A stretch of DNA of 64,000 bases, taken from the NCBI GenBank assembly GCA_902810755.1, contig CADDYT010000004.1, positions 1-64,000 of the forward strand, in the 5' to 3' direction. A program made the translations under genes and the position numbers. This document shows, in pieces, positions 63,390 through 64,000 of this stretch. The DNA is from Chloroflexota bacterium (GTDB taxonomy: Bacteria; Chloroflexota; Ktedonobacteria; Ktedonobacterales; Ktedonobacteraceae). Under the pieces are notes generated by a model. It saw only the letters and a list, made by a program, of their open reading frames with translations, made no database searches and had not been told where the DNA came from. Numbering within the stretch: the stretch's first letter is position 1; the number at the start of each line of letters is the position of its first letter.

Positions 63390-64000
63390 ATGGCCTATCG
63401 TTTTCAGGTTAATCAACAAACCTGTATTAACTGCGGAATCTGTATGGATCTTTGCCCGGTGCGCTGCCTGGATATGAGCCGCCCGGCGGGCAATGGCACG
63501 GTGGGTAGCGCCGAAGAACGGCTCAGCCCTATCCCCGGTGAGAACGCGGAGCGTTCCTGGATGATGCTGGCCCCGATTCAGGTCGCCACGTGCATTGGCT
63601 GCCAGGTTTGCGCGCAAGAATGCCCGACCAATGCCATTACTATTGAGGGCGGCGTCAGAGAGGTACAGTATGCGCGGCGTGGAGATGTCTCGCATCTGCC
63701 GCCAGAAGGGGGCTGGTTGCCGCTGAACGCCTACACGCGCGCGATTCCTGAGGAGCCGGGAGAAACGCCGTGGGGGGCCGATCATGCCTGGCATGTTGCC
63801 GAACGGCAGGCCACGTGGCAGAGCTGGCGTAGCTGGCTGGGCGAGCGCAAAGAGGATTTACGCGCCCCCTGCCAGGCCGCCTGTCCGGTTGGCACCAACG
63901 CGGGCCTCTATGTCAGCCTGATCGCCCAGGGGCGCTACGACGAGGCGTTGCAGGTGGCAGCAGAACCTAACCCGTTCCCCTCCATCTGCGGGCGCGTTTG
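63390..64000 (+). CDS. Ferredoxin-type 4Fe-4S protein fused to GltD-like domain (3' end outside window)
   Basis: The frame opens at ATG 63390 after AAAGGAGG and is still open at the window end (203 codons). The N-terminus has two 4Fe-4S motifs, CINCGICMDLCPVRC (about residues 12-26) and CIGCQVCAQECP (about 70-81). After a linker, APCQAACPVGTNAGLYVSLI starts a third Cys cluster of the kind that heads glutamate synthase small subunit and dihydropyrimidine dehydrogenase proteins. It is probably an NAD(P)-linked flavoprotein; FAD and NAD domains should follow. Related enzymes pair with ferredoxin oxidoreductases. The double-Usp gene is the last gene before it. Confidence 0.85.
   Translation, partial: MAYRFQVNQQTCINCGICMDLCPVRCLDMSRPAGNGTVGSAEERLSPIPGENAERSWMMLAPIQVATCIGCQVCAQECPTNAITIEGGVREVQYARRGDVSHLPPEGGWLPLNAYTRAIPEEPGETPWGADHAWHVAERQATWQSWRSWLGERKEDLRAPCQAACPVGTNAGLYVSLIAQGRYDEALQVAAEPNPFPSICGRV

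Overview
The window looks like chromosome from a Ktedonobacteria-type Chloroflexota bacterium. That is inferred from gene content: RHS polymorphic toxins, a zinc-ribbon kinase-like protein, many lipoproteins, complex I genes and large pentapeptide/TPR proteins. No rRNA or tRNA gene was seen to anchor the taxonomy. Most of the DNA is GC-rich by eye, with AT-richer patches in the toxin tails (about 1.2-2.2, 2.5-3.3 and 5.8-6.8 kb) and in a restriction-like island (56.2-59.3 kb).

Layout. 0-7.5 kb: an array of four RHS 3'-end cassettes that share one core block but carry different tips. Two have a self-cleaving HINT domain plus a nuclease-like toxin, and each is followed by a small candidate immunity gene. 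One is split by a one-base frameshift, one is interrupted by a MITE-like element, and one is truncated. 7.8-15.3 kb: a LuxR-type regulator, a TPR protein, membrane proteins (unknown, APC permease, PsiE-like) and a zinc-ribbon pseudokinase. 15.7-21.8 kb: nuoJKLMN, the membrane arm of complex I, without nuoA-I beside it. 21.8-26.6 kb: a PQQ-propeller lipoprotein and a pentapeptide-repeat protein among palindromic and tandem repeats. 26.6-37.4 kb: acyl-CoA dehydrogenase, DUF1003 protein, CDF metal exporter, DUF5666 lipoprotein, Na/Ca-exchanger-like protein, a coiled-coil protein with coaD, a methyltransferase, an HtrA-type protease and an OmpR/histidine-kinase pair. 37.5-39.7 kb: decayed genes around a PIN-type toxin-antitoxin pair. 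39.7-47.8 kb: a NarL-type two-component pair, two adjacent rhomboid proteases, a MarC protein and a LysM muralytic enzyme. 47.9-55.9 kb: a pyruvate (or branched-chain) dehydrogenase operon, with an S41 peptidase inside it, downstream of leuCD. 56.2-59.2 kb: a DNA methyltransferase facing a DUF262/HNH nuclease that is split in frame by one stop codon. 59.3-64 kb: a YjbQ-like protein, a fluoroacetate-dehalogenase-like hydrolase, a short 2-isopropylmalate synthase, a double-Usp protein and the start of a ferredoxin/GltD-like oxidoreductase that runs off the end.

How they work together. leuA, leuC and leuD supply leucine synthesis; the E1-E2-E3 genes and acyl-CoA dehydrogenase feed acyl-CoA metabolism; NuoJKLMN form the proton-pumping arm of respiration. 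The RHS cassettes, the toxin-antitoxin pair and the methyltransferase/nuclease island are the accessory conflict systems. At least five palindromic repeats of one related family, two copies of a second family, and two cases of duplicated gene tails mark repeated small-scale rearrangement.
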